NCBI RefSeq assembly: GCF_030757795.1
Contig: NZ_JAUQWH010000101.1
Coordinates: forward strand, 1-32,129
Direction: 5' to 3'
Length of the DNA: 32,129 nucleotides
Source of the DNA: Actinoplanes oryzae
GTDB lineage: Bacteria; Actinomycetota; Actinomycetes; Mycobacteriales; Micromonosporaceae
Part shown: in pieces, positions 1-8,112 of the stretch
Layout of the letters: each line of letters starts with the position of its first letter
How positions within the stretch are numbered: position 1 is the first letter of the stretch
The notes under the pieces: generated by a model
The model's database searches: none
The model's input: the letters and a program-made list of their open reading frames with translations, nothing else
What the model was told of the DNA's origin: nothing
Made by a program: the position numbers and the translations under genes

Positions 1-54
1 GACGCTCAGCGAGAAGACGGCGACCTTCCTCGAGAAGGCCGGCGCCACGATCAC
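1..54 (-). CDS. Possible 5' end of an unidentified leftward gene (cut by the window edge)
   Basis: A leftward reading frame opens with GTG at 54, preceded by a strong purine-rich ribosome binding site (GAGGGAGGGAC), and runs off the left edge. The visible peptide is MIVAPAFSRKVAVFSLSV, with G or C at every third position. It would lie 60 bases downstream of the MFS gene in the same direction. A rightward frame over the same bases is also open, with the same wobble positions, so strand cannot be settled by codon bias. The binding site is the only argument for this strand. No function can be assigned. Confidence 0.3.
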   Translation of the reverse strand, partial: MIVAPAFSRKVAVFSLSV

Positions 55-114
55 GTCCCTCCCGCGCTCGATCCAGCGCCCACGGATCACGCCTCTTGCG
101 GGGCCGATCCGCCG

Positions 115-1359
115 TCAGACGCCGGTGCCGACGTCGACGAGGCGCACGCGCCTTTCGCGCGCCGGGCCCGCCACCAGATGCAGCGCGGCGCCCGCCAGGC
201 CGACTCCCGCCACGATCAGCCAGTGCCCCGCGCCGAAGGCCTGCAGCCCCGCCCCGCCCAGCGCCGGCGCCAGGAAGGACGCCGCCGGGAAGGTCAGGAA
301 GAAGACCGCCTGATAGCGCCCGCGCAGCTCGGCCGGCGCCAGCTCCGAGTTGATCTCGGCGTTGGGCGGGGCGGCGAGCATTGAGCCCACAGTCCAGACC
401 GCCGCCGCCACGAGATAGAGGACGGCGCCGTCGGCCCAGGCGACCAGCGCGAAGCCGGCCGCCATGACGGCGAGGGCCGCGGCGAGCACCCGGTCCTTGC
501 GCCGGCCGTCGATCACCCGGGGCACGAAGAGCTGCCCGACCGCGATCAGCGTGCCGCTCAGCGCGGTGACCAGCCCGTACACGGAGGGGTCGAGGCCGTC
601 CCCCGCCATCGCCAGCGGGATGATCGTGTTGGTCTGGCTGTAGAGCAGCGCCTGCAGCAGGGTCAGGCCGACGAAGACCAGGAAGATCCGGTCGGTGAGC
701 GGCACCCGCAGACCCTGCCGCATCGCCGTCTGCCTCGGGCGCCGGGTCTCCCGCACCTTCCACAGCAGCAGCAGGGCGGTCACCAGCGTCGAGCCGGCGT
801 CCAGCAGGAACATGCCGGAATAGCTCCAGCTCGCCAGCAGCCCGGCCAGCAGCGACGCCCCGGCCAGACCCAGATTGAACGCCCAGAACTGCAGGTTGAA
901 CGCGCGCGACCGGAGCTCGGGCGGCACCACGTCGATGATCGCCGCCACGAACGCGGGCTGCGGCACGGCGTGGGCGACGCCGAGCAGCAGGGTCAGGCCG
1001 GCGATGACCGGCAGGCTGGTGACCAGCGCCAGGGCCACCAGCAGCGCCGCCGCGCCGAAGTGTGCGGCGAGCAGCGTCGGGCGGCGGCCCCACCGGTCGG
1101 TGAGGACGCCGCCCAGCAGCGTGCCGCCGACGCCCCCGATGCCGTACGCGCCGGCGATCAACCCGGCCAGCGCGGGACTCGCCCCGCGCTGCGCCGTGAG
1201 GTAGAGGGACAGGAACAGAACCGCGAACCCGCCCAGCCGGTTGATCAGCAGCCCGGTCCACAGGTACCAGTACGTGGCGGGTAGGGCCGCCTGCCTATTG
1301 GTAACTATCCTTACAGTACTACCGCTCCCAGATCCAGTTGTCGCGGTGATAGAGGTCAC
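115..1359 (-). CDS. MFS transporter, probable drug or metabolite exporter
   Basis: About 400 residues with roughly twelve hydrophobic helices and the major facilitator loop signature after helix 2 (GGVLTDRWGRRPTLL), typical of the DHA1-like exporter group. It should sit in the cytoplasmic membrane and move a small molecule using the proton gradient; the substrate cannot be told. The homologous part begins near LPATYWYLWTGLLINRLGG, but no ATG, GTG or TTG lies close before it in frame. The nearest is GTG at 1359, which overlaps the upstream acetyltransferase gene by about 40 bases and has no clear ribosome binding site, so the start given is provisional. A palindromic element lies just before the conserved part. 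It follows the acetyltransferase and ECF sigma genes in the same direction. Confidence 0.85.
   Translation of the reverse strand: MTSITATTGSGSGSTVRIVTNRQAALPATYWYLWTGLLINRLGGFAVLFLSLYLTAQRGASPALAGLIAGAYGIGGVGGTLLGGVLTDRWGRRPTLLAAHFGAAALLVALALVTSLPVIAGLTLLLGVAHAVPQPAFVAAIIDVVPPELRSRAFNLQFWAFNLGLAGASLLAGLLASWSYSGMFLLDAGSTLVTALLLLWKVRETRRPRQTAMRQGLRVPLTDRIFLVFVGLTLLQALLYSQTNTIIPLAMAGDGLDPSVYGLVTALSGTLIAVGQLFVPRVIDGRRKDRVLAAALAVMAAGFALVAWADGAVLYLVAAAVWTVGSMLAAPPNAEINSELAPAELRGRYQAVFFLTFPAASFLAPALGGAGLQAFGAGHWLIVAGVGLAGAALHLVAGPARERRVRLVDVGTGV
1301..1314. promoter_or_regulatory. Palindromic operator-like element before the MFS gene
   Basis: GTAACTATCCTTAC has matching GTAA/TTAC arms and is AT-rich compared with its surroundings. 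It lies immediately after the acetyltransferase stop codon and just before the conserved N-terminus of the transporter. The layout suggests a binding site for a small repressor controlling the transporter, but no regulator gene is adjacent in the window. Confidence 0.4.
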
Positions 1360-2140
1360 GCAGGCCCAGGCGCAGCATGTTGTCCGTCGACGGGTTCTTC
1401 GTGCCGTCCGCCGGCAGCCCGGTCTCGCTGATGATCCACTCACAGCCGAGCTCGGCCGCCTTGGCCGCCCGCGCGGCGATCAGGGCCGACTGGGCGCCGC
1501 GGCCCCGGAAGTCCGGATGGGTGGCACCGGTGTTGAGCGAAGCCACGCCGTCGCGGACGAACAAGTTCGCCGCTCCGACGAGACGGGCGCCGGCCCAGGC
1601 GCCGAAGGGATGGAACTCAGGGCTGCCGAACGACGCGGTCAGCATCTCCGTCAGCGGACCCAGCGGCATCCCGAAGCACGTCAGGACCAGCTCCGCCCAG
1701 GCGACGGCCTGCCCGGCGGGCACCGGGCCGACGCGCAGATCGGTCGGAGCGGTGCCCACCTCCGCCGGACGCGCGGCGTGCTTCACCACGCTGTTGCCCT
1801 GCCGCAGGCCGTACCGCCGGGTGATCTCGTCCCAGTTCGCCGGCCGCAGCGACGGCGCTATCTGGATCGCCGCCCGGTCGTTGCCGTGCTCGCGGTAGAA
1901 CTCGACCACCGCGCCGACGAGCTCGTCGGTGACCGGCTCGGTCACGCCGAAGCCGAGCGCCTTGCTCCAGTAGCCGGTGGGGTCGTGCCGCATGGCCAGG
2001 GCGACGCCGCCGCCGATGCGCCGGACGGTGATGCCCAGGTCGGCCGCGGCGCCCGCGGGGGTGCCGGACTCGTAGGCCGCCATGAACCCGGCCTCGCTGC
2101 TCTCGCCGAGGCCGGTGAGGTGATCGACAGAAATGGTCAT
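1319..2140 (-). CDS. GNAT family N-acetyltransferase (tandem-domain type)
   Basis: 273 residues from ATG at 2140, four bases after the ECF sigma stop codon. The C-terminal half carries GNAT motif A (HPDFRGRGAQSAL, about residues 208-220), the loop that holds the acetyl-CoA pyrophosphate, followed by a long helix. The N-terminal 120 residues look like a second, degenerate acetyltransferase-like half, as in other tandem actinobacterial GNATs of this length. The acceptor is unknown. A GTG seven codons upstream (2161) would overlap the sigma gene; neither start has a strong ribosome binding site. Tight spacing suggests co-transcription with the sigma factor and the transporter. Confidence 0.85.
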   Translation of the reverse strand: MTISVDHLTGLGESSEAGFMAAYESGTPAGAAADLGITVRRIGGGVALAMRHDPTGYWSKALGFGVTEPVTDELVGAVVEFYREHGNDRAAIQIAPSLRPANWDEITRRYGLRQGNSVVKHAARPAEVGTAPTDLRVGPVPAGQAVAWAELVLTCFGMPLGPLTEMLTASFGSPEFHPFGAWAGARLVGAANLFVRDGVASLNTGATHPDFRGRGAQSALIAARAAKAAELGCEWIISETGLPADGTKNPSTDNMLRLGLRDLYHRDNWIWER

Positions 2141-2144
2141 ACGG

Positions 2145-3071
2145 TCACGATGCGAGGACACCGGCGAAAGTTCGCTCGCGCTGATGAAAGATTCGCAGCC
2201 GGCTCAGCCGGCCCCCGGAGACGGCATGCATCCAGACGATGGTGGGCGGGCAGTGCTCCGGATCCTCCGGCGGATTGACCGCCTCGGCCTCCCACACCAG
2301 CACGCCAGGCGCCGCCACGACACCGGTCACGAACTGCCGGACGCCCTCCGACAGGTCCCGATCCATGACTTCCACCAGGGACTCGACGCCGCGGCGGCGC
2401 TTGCCGGTGGGCCAGAAGCTCTCCACGGCCGGCGCGTAGAACTCGCGGAACGCCCGCTCGCCGCGCCCGGCCCGGACCTCCGCGAAGAACTGCTCAGCCT
2501 CGGCGCGCCGGGCGGCGCGTTGCCCGGCATGGTCGTCGTGGGCGGCCTCGGCGGTGGCGGCCAGGGCCTCGGTCAGCTTGGCGCGGGCCTGGTGCAGCCG
2601 GCTGCGGACGGTGCCGACGGGCAGGCCGCAGATCGCCGCGATCTCGTCGTAGCGGGTGACGCCGGTGAAGTGACGCAACAGCACGACCTCGCGCAGGGCC
2701 GGGCTCAACTGTCCGACGGCCTGCCACACCCAGTCGCCGAGCGCCAGCCTGTCCAGCTCCTCCTCCGGGCCGGGCCGGGTGTCGGGCAGCGGAGGGAGCT
2801 CGGCCGGCACCGGCACCGGGCGGCGCAGCTGGGCGCGGCAGACGTTGCGGGTCACCGCCTTGAGCCAGGGGCCGGCCGCGGCTTGATCGCGCAGGTCACC
2901 GATGCGGCGAACCGCGATCAGGGCGGCCTCCTGCACCGCGTCCTCGGCGTCGGCGGGACGGCCCAGCAGGCTCAGCGCGACGGCGTACATGGCCGGGCGG
3001 TGCCGGGCGAGCAGGACGCCCAGCGAGGTGACATCGCCGGCCTGGGCATCGCGCACGAGCCCCGCGTCCAT
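2145..3071 (-). CDS. ECF-type sigma factor with C-terminal SnoaL-like domain
   Basis: 308 residues. Sigma region 2 spans about residues 18-85 (DAEDAVQEAALIAVRR) and region 4 about 115-170, with the helix-turn-helix in YDEIAAICGLPVGTVRSRL. Residues 190-300 form an extra domain resembling the NTF2/SnoaL fold that is fused to some extracytoplasmic-function sigma factors, where it replaces or assists an anti-sigma factor. No anti-sigma gene is adjacent. ATG at 3071 is chosen because AAGGCGGAG lies just upstream and it falls one base after the stop of the YbjN-type gene. It directs RNA polymerase to a small regulon; its stimulus is unknown. Confidence 0.9.
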   Translation of the reverse strand: MDAGLVRDAQAGDVTSLGVLLARHRPAMYAVALSLLGRPADAEDAVQEAALIAVRRIGDLRDQAAAGPWLKAVTRNVCRAQLRRPVPVPAELPPLPDTRPGPEEELDRLALGDWVWQAVGQLSPALREVVLLRHFTGVTRYDEIAAICGLPVGTVRSRLHQARAKLTEALAATAEAAHDDHAGQRAARRAEAEQFFAEVRAGRGERAFREFYAPAVESFWPTGKRRRGVESLVEVMDRDLSEGVRQFVTGVVAAPGVLVWEAEAVNPPEDPEHCPPTIVWMHAVSGGRLSRLRIFHQRERTFAGVLAS

Positions 3072-3072
3072 G

Positions 3073-3579
3073 TCACTCCGCCTTGTCGCCGCCGGACCGG
3101 TCCGCGAAATGGGCGAAGGCCTGCAGATTGGCCAGGGACTCGCCGCGCTTGACGCGCCACTCCCACTCGCGCCGGATCGCCGACCCGAAGCCGATCTCCA
3201 GCAGCTGGTCGAAGGACTCGTCGGCATAGGTGAGCACCGAGCCGAGCAGCCTGTCCAGCTCGTCCTCGTCGAGCCCGGCGAGGCGGACCCGGCCCGTGAG
3301 ATAGATGTCGCCGGCCGTGTCGATCGAGAAGGCGACGCCGTACATCCGGGCATTGCGCCGCAGCAGCCAGGCCCACACCTCCTCGCGGCGCTCGTCGGGA
3401 TGCCGCATGACGAAGGCCTCGACGCGCAGGGCGTGCTCGCCGACGATCAGGTTGCAGGCGGTCTTGAGCTTGTGCGTGCCCGGCAGCGTGACCACCCACG
3501 ACGAGTCGCCGGTCGCCTCGCACGGCAGCTCGCGCTCCGCGCACACCCGCTCGATCAGGGACCCGATCTCCGTCACCAT
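3073..3579 (-). CDS. YbjN domain-containing protein
   Basis: 168 residues, soluble, with the YbjN pattern: an N-terminal helix, a strand with WVVTLPGTHKLKTACNLIVGE, then RVEAFVMRHPDE and an acidic helical C-terminus. In Actinobacteria proteins of this family are regularly encoded next to mshA, as here, where the start overlaps the mshA 3' end by seven bases. The family is linked to stress tolerance and resembles type III secretion chaperones, but no biochemical role is established. Translation is probably coupled to mshA; AGGATCG lies about ten bases upstream of the ATG. Confidence 0.85.
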   Translation of the reverse strand: MVTEIGSLIERVCAERELPCEATGDSSWVVTLPGTHKLKTACNLIVGEHALRVEAFVMRHPDERREEVWAWLLRRNARMYGVAFSIDTAGDIYLTGRVRLAGLDEDELDRLLGSVLTYADESFDQLLEIGFGSAIRREWEWRVKRGESLANLQAFAHFADRSGGDKAE

Positions 3580-4865
3580 GAGTACGATCCTGCCAGCCGC
3601 GAGGCGATGAGAGCCCGGTGCTCGGCGACCGCCTCGGTGTAGACCTCGAGCAGGCTGTCGGCCGTCCGGTCCCAGGAGAAGCCGGCGGCGTGCCGGACAG
3701 CACCCCGCGCCAGCCGCAGCCGGCGACCCGGATCGTCCAGCAGCCCCCGCAGCGTCCGCGCCCACCGCGCCGGGTCGTGCCCGTCGACCAGCAGGCCGCT
3801 CACCCCGTCGGTGACCGCCGTCACCAGCCCGCCGACCGCCGCCGCGACGACCGGGGTGCCGCAGGCCTGTGCCTCGACCGCGACCAGGCCGAACGACTCG
3901 TTGTGCGAGGGCACCGCGACCAGGTCCGCGGCCCGGTAGAGGGCCGGCAGCGCCGCACCGGTCTGCGGGGCGAGGAAACGCACCTTGTCCGAGACGCCGA
4001 GCGAGGCGGCCAGCTCGATCAGCGCCGTGGGCCGGTCGAGCCCGCTGCCGCTGGGGCCACCGCAGATGACGACGGTGACCTCCGCGTCGCGCAGCGGCTC
4101 GGCGGCCAGCGCGCGGATCAGCACGTCCGGACCTTTGAGCGGCTGGATGCGCCCCACGAAGGCCACGATCTGCCCGTCCTCGGGCAGGCCGAGGCGACGC
4201 CTGTCCCGCCGCTTGTCCTCGCGCGGCCGGAACCGGCCCAGATCCACGCCGGGCTGGACCACGGACAGGCGGGTCGGGTCGGCGTCGTAGCAGGTGACGA
4301 GGTCCTGCGCCTCGAAGCGGGTGTTCGCGACGAGCCGGTCCGACTCGGCGATCACCTGCTCCTCGCCGATGACCCGGGCCTTCGGCTCGGGCCGGTCGCC
4401 GGCGGCGATGAACCTGTTCTTCACCTTGGCCAGGGTGTGCGCGGTGTGCACGTGCGGCACGCCCCAGCGCTCCCGGGCCAGCCAGCCGACCTGCCCGGAC
4501 ATCCAGTAGTGCGAGTGGATCACGTCGTACCAGCCCGGCGGGTGGACGGCCTCCGCGCGCAGCACGCCGTTGGTGAAGGCGCACAGCTGCGACGGCAGCT
4601 CCTCCTTCGACAGCCCCTCGAACGGCCCCGCGGTGACATGCCGCACAGTGACCCCGGGCGCCATCTCGACGCACGGCGGCAGCTCGCTCGACGTCGCCCG
4701 GGTGAAGATCTCGACCTCGACCCCGCGCTCGGCGAGCCGCTTGGAGACCTCGACGATGTAGACGTTCATGCCCCCGGCGTCGCCCGTGCCCGGCTGCTCC
4801 AGCGGGGAGGTGTGCACCGAGAGGGTGGCGAGACGCCGCGGAGTGGGCCAGCGGAGCTCTGCCAC
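3573..4865 (-). CDS. mshA: D-inositol-3-phosphate glycosyltransferase (mycothiol synthesis)
   Basis: 430 residues, a GT4-type (GT-B fold) glycosyltransferase. MshA joins GlcNAc from UDP-GlcNAc to 1D-myo-inositol 3-phosphate, the first step to mycothiol, the main low-molecular-weight thiol of Actinobacteria. Diagnostic stretches are LSVHTSPLEQPGTGDAGGMN near the N-terminus (inositol phosphate site), HSHYWMSGQVG, HTAHTLAKVKN, GRIQPLKGPDVLI, and the donor-binding E-x7-E motif in NESFGLVAVEA. GTG at 4865 is preferred: it has GAAGGGATC as ribosome binding site and gives the usual N-terminus. ATG at 4922 would add an atypical leader. It heads the leftward run with ybjN and the ECF sigma gene. Confidence 0.95.
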   Translation of the reverse strand: MAELRWPTPRRLATLSVHTSPLEQPGTGDAGGMNVYIVEVSKRLAERGVEVEIFTRATSSELPPCVEMAPGVTVRHVTAGPFEGLSKEELPSQLCAFTNGVLRAEAVHPPGWYDVIHSHYWMSGQVGWLARERWGVPHVHTAHTLAKVKNRFIAAGDRPEPKARVIGEEQVIAESDRLVANTRFEAQDLVTCYDADPTRLSVVQPGVDLGRFRPREDKRRDRRRLGLPEDGQIVAFVGRIQPLKGPDVLIRALAAEPLRDAEVTVVICGGPSGSGLDRPTALIELAASLGVSDKVRFLAPQTGAALPALYRAADLVAVPSHNESFGLVAVEAQACGTPVVAAAVGGLVTAVTDGVSGLLVDGHDPARWARTLRGLLDDPGRRLRLARGAVRHAAGFSWDRTADSLLEVYTEAVAEHRALIASRLAGSYSW

Positions 4866-4935
4866 CTGATGATCCCTTCGCTGCGGGCAAACGTGACGTG
4901 CAACTTTTACGCCGTCGTTCATCTTCCCCACCGAA

Positions 4936-4961
4936 CGGCTCCGAATCCCAATCCGGAGCCG
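4936..4961. repeat. Inverted repeat between divergent mshA and SDR genes
   Basis: Perfect 8-base arms CGGCTCCG and CGGAGCCG separated by ten bases, in the 132-base divergent gap between mshA and the SDR gene. It could be an operator or a leader hairpin of the SDR transcript. No poly-T follows, so a terminator is unlikely. Confidence 0.4.
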
Positions 4962-4997
4962 CCGGGGTGACTCACGTCATGAGGCAGGATCGGGGGC

Positions 4998-5816
4998 ATG
5001 GTGCAGAAGAAGATCGCCGTGGTCACGGGCGCGTCCAGTGGGATCGGGGCGGCCACCGCGCGCCGCCTGGTCACCGAGGGTTTTCATGTGGTGGCGGCGG
5101 CTCGGCGTACGGACCGGCTCGAAGCCTTTGTCAAGGAAGTGGGCGCGGACAATGCCACCGCGGTCGGATGTGATGTGACGTCCGACTCGTCGGTGGCCGC
5201 CCTCGCGCAGTCGGTGGGCGGCCCGGTGACGCTGCTCGTCAACAACGCGGGCGGGGCGCGCGGCATGGACCCGGTCGCCACCGGATCCGTCGCCGACTGG
5301 CAGTGGATGTACGACGTCAATGTCCTCGGCACCCTGCGTGTCACCCAGGCCCTGCTCCCCGCCCTGGAGGCGAGTGGCGCCGGCACGGTGGTCACGGTCG
5401 GGTCGACGGCAGCGTTCACGGCGTACGAGGGCGGCGGGGGCTACGTCGCCGCCAAGCACGGTCAGACCGCGCTGGTCGGCACGCTGCGGCTGGAGCTCGC
5501 GGGCAAGCCGGTCCGGGTGATCGAGATCGATCCCGGCATGGTGCACACCGAGGAGTTCTCCCTCAACCGCTTCGGCGACCAGGCCAAGGCCGACGCCGTC
5601 TACGCGGGGGTGACCGAGCCCCTCGTCGCCGACGACATCGCGGACTGCATCGCGTGGGTGGCCACCCGCCCGCAGCACGTCAACGTCGACCGGCTGGTGG
5701 TCCGCCCGATCGCGCAGGCCGCGCAGCACAAGGTGGTCCGCGAGCCGTTCCTGCCGCCGCTGCCGGCGGATCAGCAGCCGATCTTTCGCGGGCCGGGCGC
5801 TGCCGGCAAGCCGTGA
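4998..5816 (+). CDS. SDR family NAD(P)-dependent oxidoreductase
   Basis: 272 residues, classical short-chain dehydrogenase/reductase. The nucleotide-binding motif TGASSGIG is at residues 10-17, NNAG at 82-85, and the catalytic Ser136, Tyr149 and Lys153 are present (YVAAK). The sequence AARRTDRL after the second strand suggests NADPH preference. A C-terminal tail of about 35 residues after the fold (REPFLPPLPADQQP) resembles that of 3-hydroxy acid dehydrogenase/YdfG-like members. Substrate unknown. ATG at 4998 follows GGATCGGGGGC. The stop overlaps the next gene's GTG (GTGA), so the two are translationally coupled. Confidence 0.92.
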   Translation: MVQKKIAVVTGASSGIGAATARRLVTEGFHVVAAARRTDRLEAFVKEVGADNATAVGCDVTSDSSVAALAQSVGGPVTLLVNNAGGARGMDPVATGSVADWQWMYDVNVLGTLRVTQALLPALEASGAGTVVTVGSTAAFTAYEGGGGYVAAKHGQTALVGTLRLELAGKPVRVIEIDPGMVHTEEFSLNRFGDQAKADAVYAGVTEPLVADDIADCIAWVATRPQHVNVDRLVVRPIAQAAQHKVVREPFLPPLPADQQPIFRGPGAAGKP

Positions 5817-6568
5817 AGCCGATCGGCGCCGTCACCCGGGGGACCACCAATCCCAACCGGCTGCGCCGAGTCGACAACTACATAGCGTTCCGCTGCGGTG
5901 ACCTGCTGCGGTCGTCGGACCGGCCGCTGGTGGTGGACCTGGGCTACGGCGCGACGCCGATCACGGCGATCGAGCTGCGGTCCCGGCTCGCGGCCGCGGT
6001 CCGGTCCGACATCGCGGTGGCCGGCCTGGAGATCGATCCCGTACGGGTGGCAGCCGCGCAGCCCCACGCGGACCCGCCGCTCCTGGAGTTCCGCCGGGGC
6101 GGCTTCGAGCTCGCCGGCCTGGCCCCGGACGTGGTGCGCGCGTTCAACGTCCTCCGCCAGTACGACGAGAGCGCGGTCGCCGACGCCTGGCGGACGATGA
6201 CGGCGACCGGTGCCCTGCTGGTCGAGGGCACCTGCGACGAGCTGGGGCGAATCGCCACGTGGGCGGTCGTGACGCCGGCCGGCCCGGAATCGCTGACATT
6301 GTCGGCTCGCCTTGCGGCGCTGGACCACCCGTCCACCTTCGCGGAGCGGCTGCCGAAGGCGCTGATCCACCACAACGTGCCTGGTCACCGCGTCTTCGAG
6401 CTGGTGGGCACGCTGGGCGCGGCCTGGGATGCGAGCGCGACGCCCTTCGGCGTCCGGCAGCGCTGGCTCGCGACCGTCGACCGTTTCCGGACGGCGTGGC
6501 CCGTGCTGGACGGGCCGGCCCGCTGGCGTCGCGGGGAGCTGACGGTGCCCTGGTCCTCAGTGGAATGA
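5813..6568 (+). CDS. Class I SAM-dependent methyltransferase-like protein
   Basis: 251 residues from GTG at 5813, overlapping the SDR stop as GTGA. A Rossmann-type start is visible: VVDLGYGATP (residues 40-49, motif I) and the acidic end of the second strand, GLEIDP (71-76). A segment like motif IV (DVVRAFNVLRQYDE) follows. The glycine-rich loop GYGATP is less canonical than usual, so SAM binding is likely but not certain. Homologues in actinomycetes are annotated as class I methyltransferases without known substrate. It forms a two-gene unit with the SDR, closed by a strong hairpin containing its own stop codon. Confidence 0.75.
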   Translation: MKPIGAVTRGTTNPNRLRRVDNYIAFRCGDLLRSSDRPLVVDLGYGATPITAIELRSRLAAAVRSDIAVAGLEIDPVRVAAAQPHADPPLLEFRRGGFELAGLAPDVVRAFNVLRQYDESAVADAWRTMTATGALLVEGTCDELGRIATWAVVTPAGPESLTLSARLAALDHPSTFAERLPKALIHHNVPGHRVFELVGTLGAAWDASATPFGVRQRWLATVDRFRTAWPVLDGPARWRRGELTVPWSSVE

Positions 6569-6582
6569 GGACCAGGGCACCG
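6543..6582. terminator. Bidirectional hairpin terminator
   Basis: A perfect 17-base-pair stem with a six-base loop (GTGGAA). The arms are CGGTGCCCTGGTCCTCA and its exact complement, and the methyltransferase stop codon lies in the right arm. It ends five bases before the stop of the convergent FG-GAP gene, so it can act for both. There is no long T-run, as is usual in high-GC actinomycetes. Confidence 0.85.
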
Positions 6583-6586
6583 CGGG

Positions 6587-8101
6587 TCAGGACAGGCCGG
6601 CCCCGAAGTTGGCCTCCGCCGCCGCGCCTGCCGGGAAGTTCGCGCCCGAGAAGAAATAGCCCGCGGGCCGCGCCTGCCCGGCCGGCGCCCCGGGGAGCAG
6701 GGTGACCGCACCCTCCCTGCTGTACGTGACCTTCTCGTCGTTGGCGCTCACGGACAGCGTGTCGCCGCCGTAAGCGTTGGCGACCCGGCCGAGCGACCAG
6801 CCGAAGGCGTCCAGATCCTCGTTGTCACCCGGCACACCCGCCGAATTCTGATCGATGTAGACGGAGCCGGCGGGGGTGGGCCCGGCCGTGGTGCTGAAGA
6901 GAACGTTGATCGCGCCGTTGCCATCCACGGTGCCGGCCCACTCGCCCGGGGCGCCGACCGCCAGGTCGAGCCTGCCGTCCCGGTTGAGATCCGCCAGCCC
7001 GAGCGAGCCGCCGAACTGATCGCCGGCCTCCGCGTCGCCCGGAATCTGCGCGTCGTCCTGGTTGTAGGCGGAGCCGGCCACCAGACCCGACGCCGCGCCC
7101 CGGAAGATCTGCAGCATCCCGGCAGAGTCCTTCGTGCCGATCGACTCCGACGGGACACCGACGAACAACTCCTCCCTGCCGTCACCGGTGGTGTCGCCCG
7201 CCGTGAGGCTGACGCCGAACCTGTCGAGGTACTCCGCCCCGCCCGGCACACCGGCCGAATCCTGGTCCCACCACGTCGAGCCGGCGGTGCCGAGACCGGC
7301 GGCAGTGCCGGGAAAGACGATGAGGCCGCCCGCGCCGTACAGCGTGCCGAGCGCCTCGCCGGGTGCGCCGACGGCCAGGTCGTCCCGGCCGTCGCCGTTG
7401 AAGTCTCCCGCAGCCAGTGCCGTGCCGAAGCCGTCGTCCGCCTCCGCGGCACCGGGCACGCTCGCGCTGTCCTGGTCGATCCACTGAGCCCCGGCGTTGG
7501 TGATGCCGGTCGCCGAGCCGTAGAGCACGCCGAAGGCGCCGGCGTTGGCGTCGGTCCAGGGCGCACCGGCCGCGATGTCGTCGAAGCCGTCGCCGTCGAA
7601 GTCGCCCGTGGTGATGTCGGAGCTGAAGCCCGACCCGTACTCCCCCTCGGGCTGGATCGCCGTGCGGTCGAAGCCGGCCGACCGGTCCACCGTCAGGCCG
7701 GCCGCGCTGCCGTAAAGCACCAGCATGTCGCTGCCCGAGGCCGCGCTGACCGCCAGGTCGGCATAGCAGTCACCGTCGAAATAGCCGGACGCCAGCGACT
7801 CGCCGAGCCGCTCGCTGCCCGTGAACCTGAAGCGCGGCAGCCCCGCCGTGCTGCCGCGGAAGGACGCGTTGGCCTGAGCACCCTTGCCGACACCGGCCGC
7901 CGACCCGTAGGCGACGTGGACCACGCCCTGCCAGTTGACGTCATAGACCGGATCATGGGCGCGCGGGGCGCCGATGGCGACGTCACCGTAGCCGTCGCCG
8001 TTGAAGTCGCTCGGCACGCGGGCACAGGCCGCGGCGGCCGGTGAGCTGAAGGGCACGATGAGAAAGGGCGCGGCCAGCACCGCGACCACGAATCGACGCA
8101 T
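6587..8101 (-). CDS. Secreted FG-GAP repeat protein (integrin-alpha-like propeller)
   Basis: 504 residues. A Sec signal peptide (MRRFVVAVLAAPFLIVPF, then an Ala-rich cleavage region near residue 25) is followed by about seven FG-GAP units. Calcium-loop motifs are DFNGDGYGD, YFDGDCYAD, DFDGDGFDD, DFNGDGRDD, DTTGDGREE and DLNRDGRLD, each followed by a version of L-A-V-G-A-P; a seventh, degenerate unit ends in DTLSVSA. Seven units fit a closed seven-bladed beta-propeller. Such proteins are abundant in actinomycete secretomes; binding of ligands or matrix is assumed, not shown. ATG at 8101 follows GGGGAGA. A long hairpin overlaps the ribosome binding site. Confidence 0.9.
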   Translation of the reverse strand: MRRFVVAVLAAPFLIVPFSSPAAAACARVPSDFNGDGYGDVAIGAPRAHDPVYDVNWQGVVHVAYGSAAGVGKGAQANASFRGSTAGLPRFRFTGSERLGESLASGYFDGDCYADLAVSAASGSDMLVLYGSAAGLTVDRSAGFDRTAIQPEGEYGSGFSSDITTGDFDGDGFDDIAAGAPWTDANAGAFGVLYGSATGITNAGAQWIDQDSASVPGAAEADDGFGTALAAGDFNGDGRDDLAVGAPGEALGTLYGAGGLIVFPGTAAGLGTAGSTWWDQDSAGVPGGAEYLDRFGVSLTAGDTTGDGREELFVGVPSESIGTKDSAGMLQIFRGAASGLVAGSAYNQDDAQIPGDAEAGDQFGGSLGLADLNRDGRLDLAVGAPGEWAGTVDGNGAINVLFSTTAGPTPAGSVYIDQNSAGVPGDNEDLDAFGWSLGRVANAYGGDTLSVSANDEKVTYSREGAVTLLPGAPAGQARPAGYFFSGANFPAGAAAEANFGAGLS

Positions 8102-8112
8102 GGAAAGGTCTC

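Noticed and set aside
1..313. Rightward coding sequence from the left edge overlapping the transporter 3' end
   Set aside because: Its third-position bias is the same as that of the minus-strand frames, so it gives no independent support. It would overlap the transporter by about 200 bases, and its translation becomes Arg-rich and featureless there.
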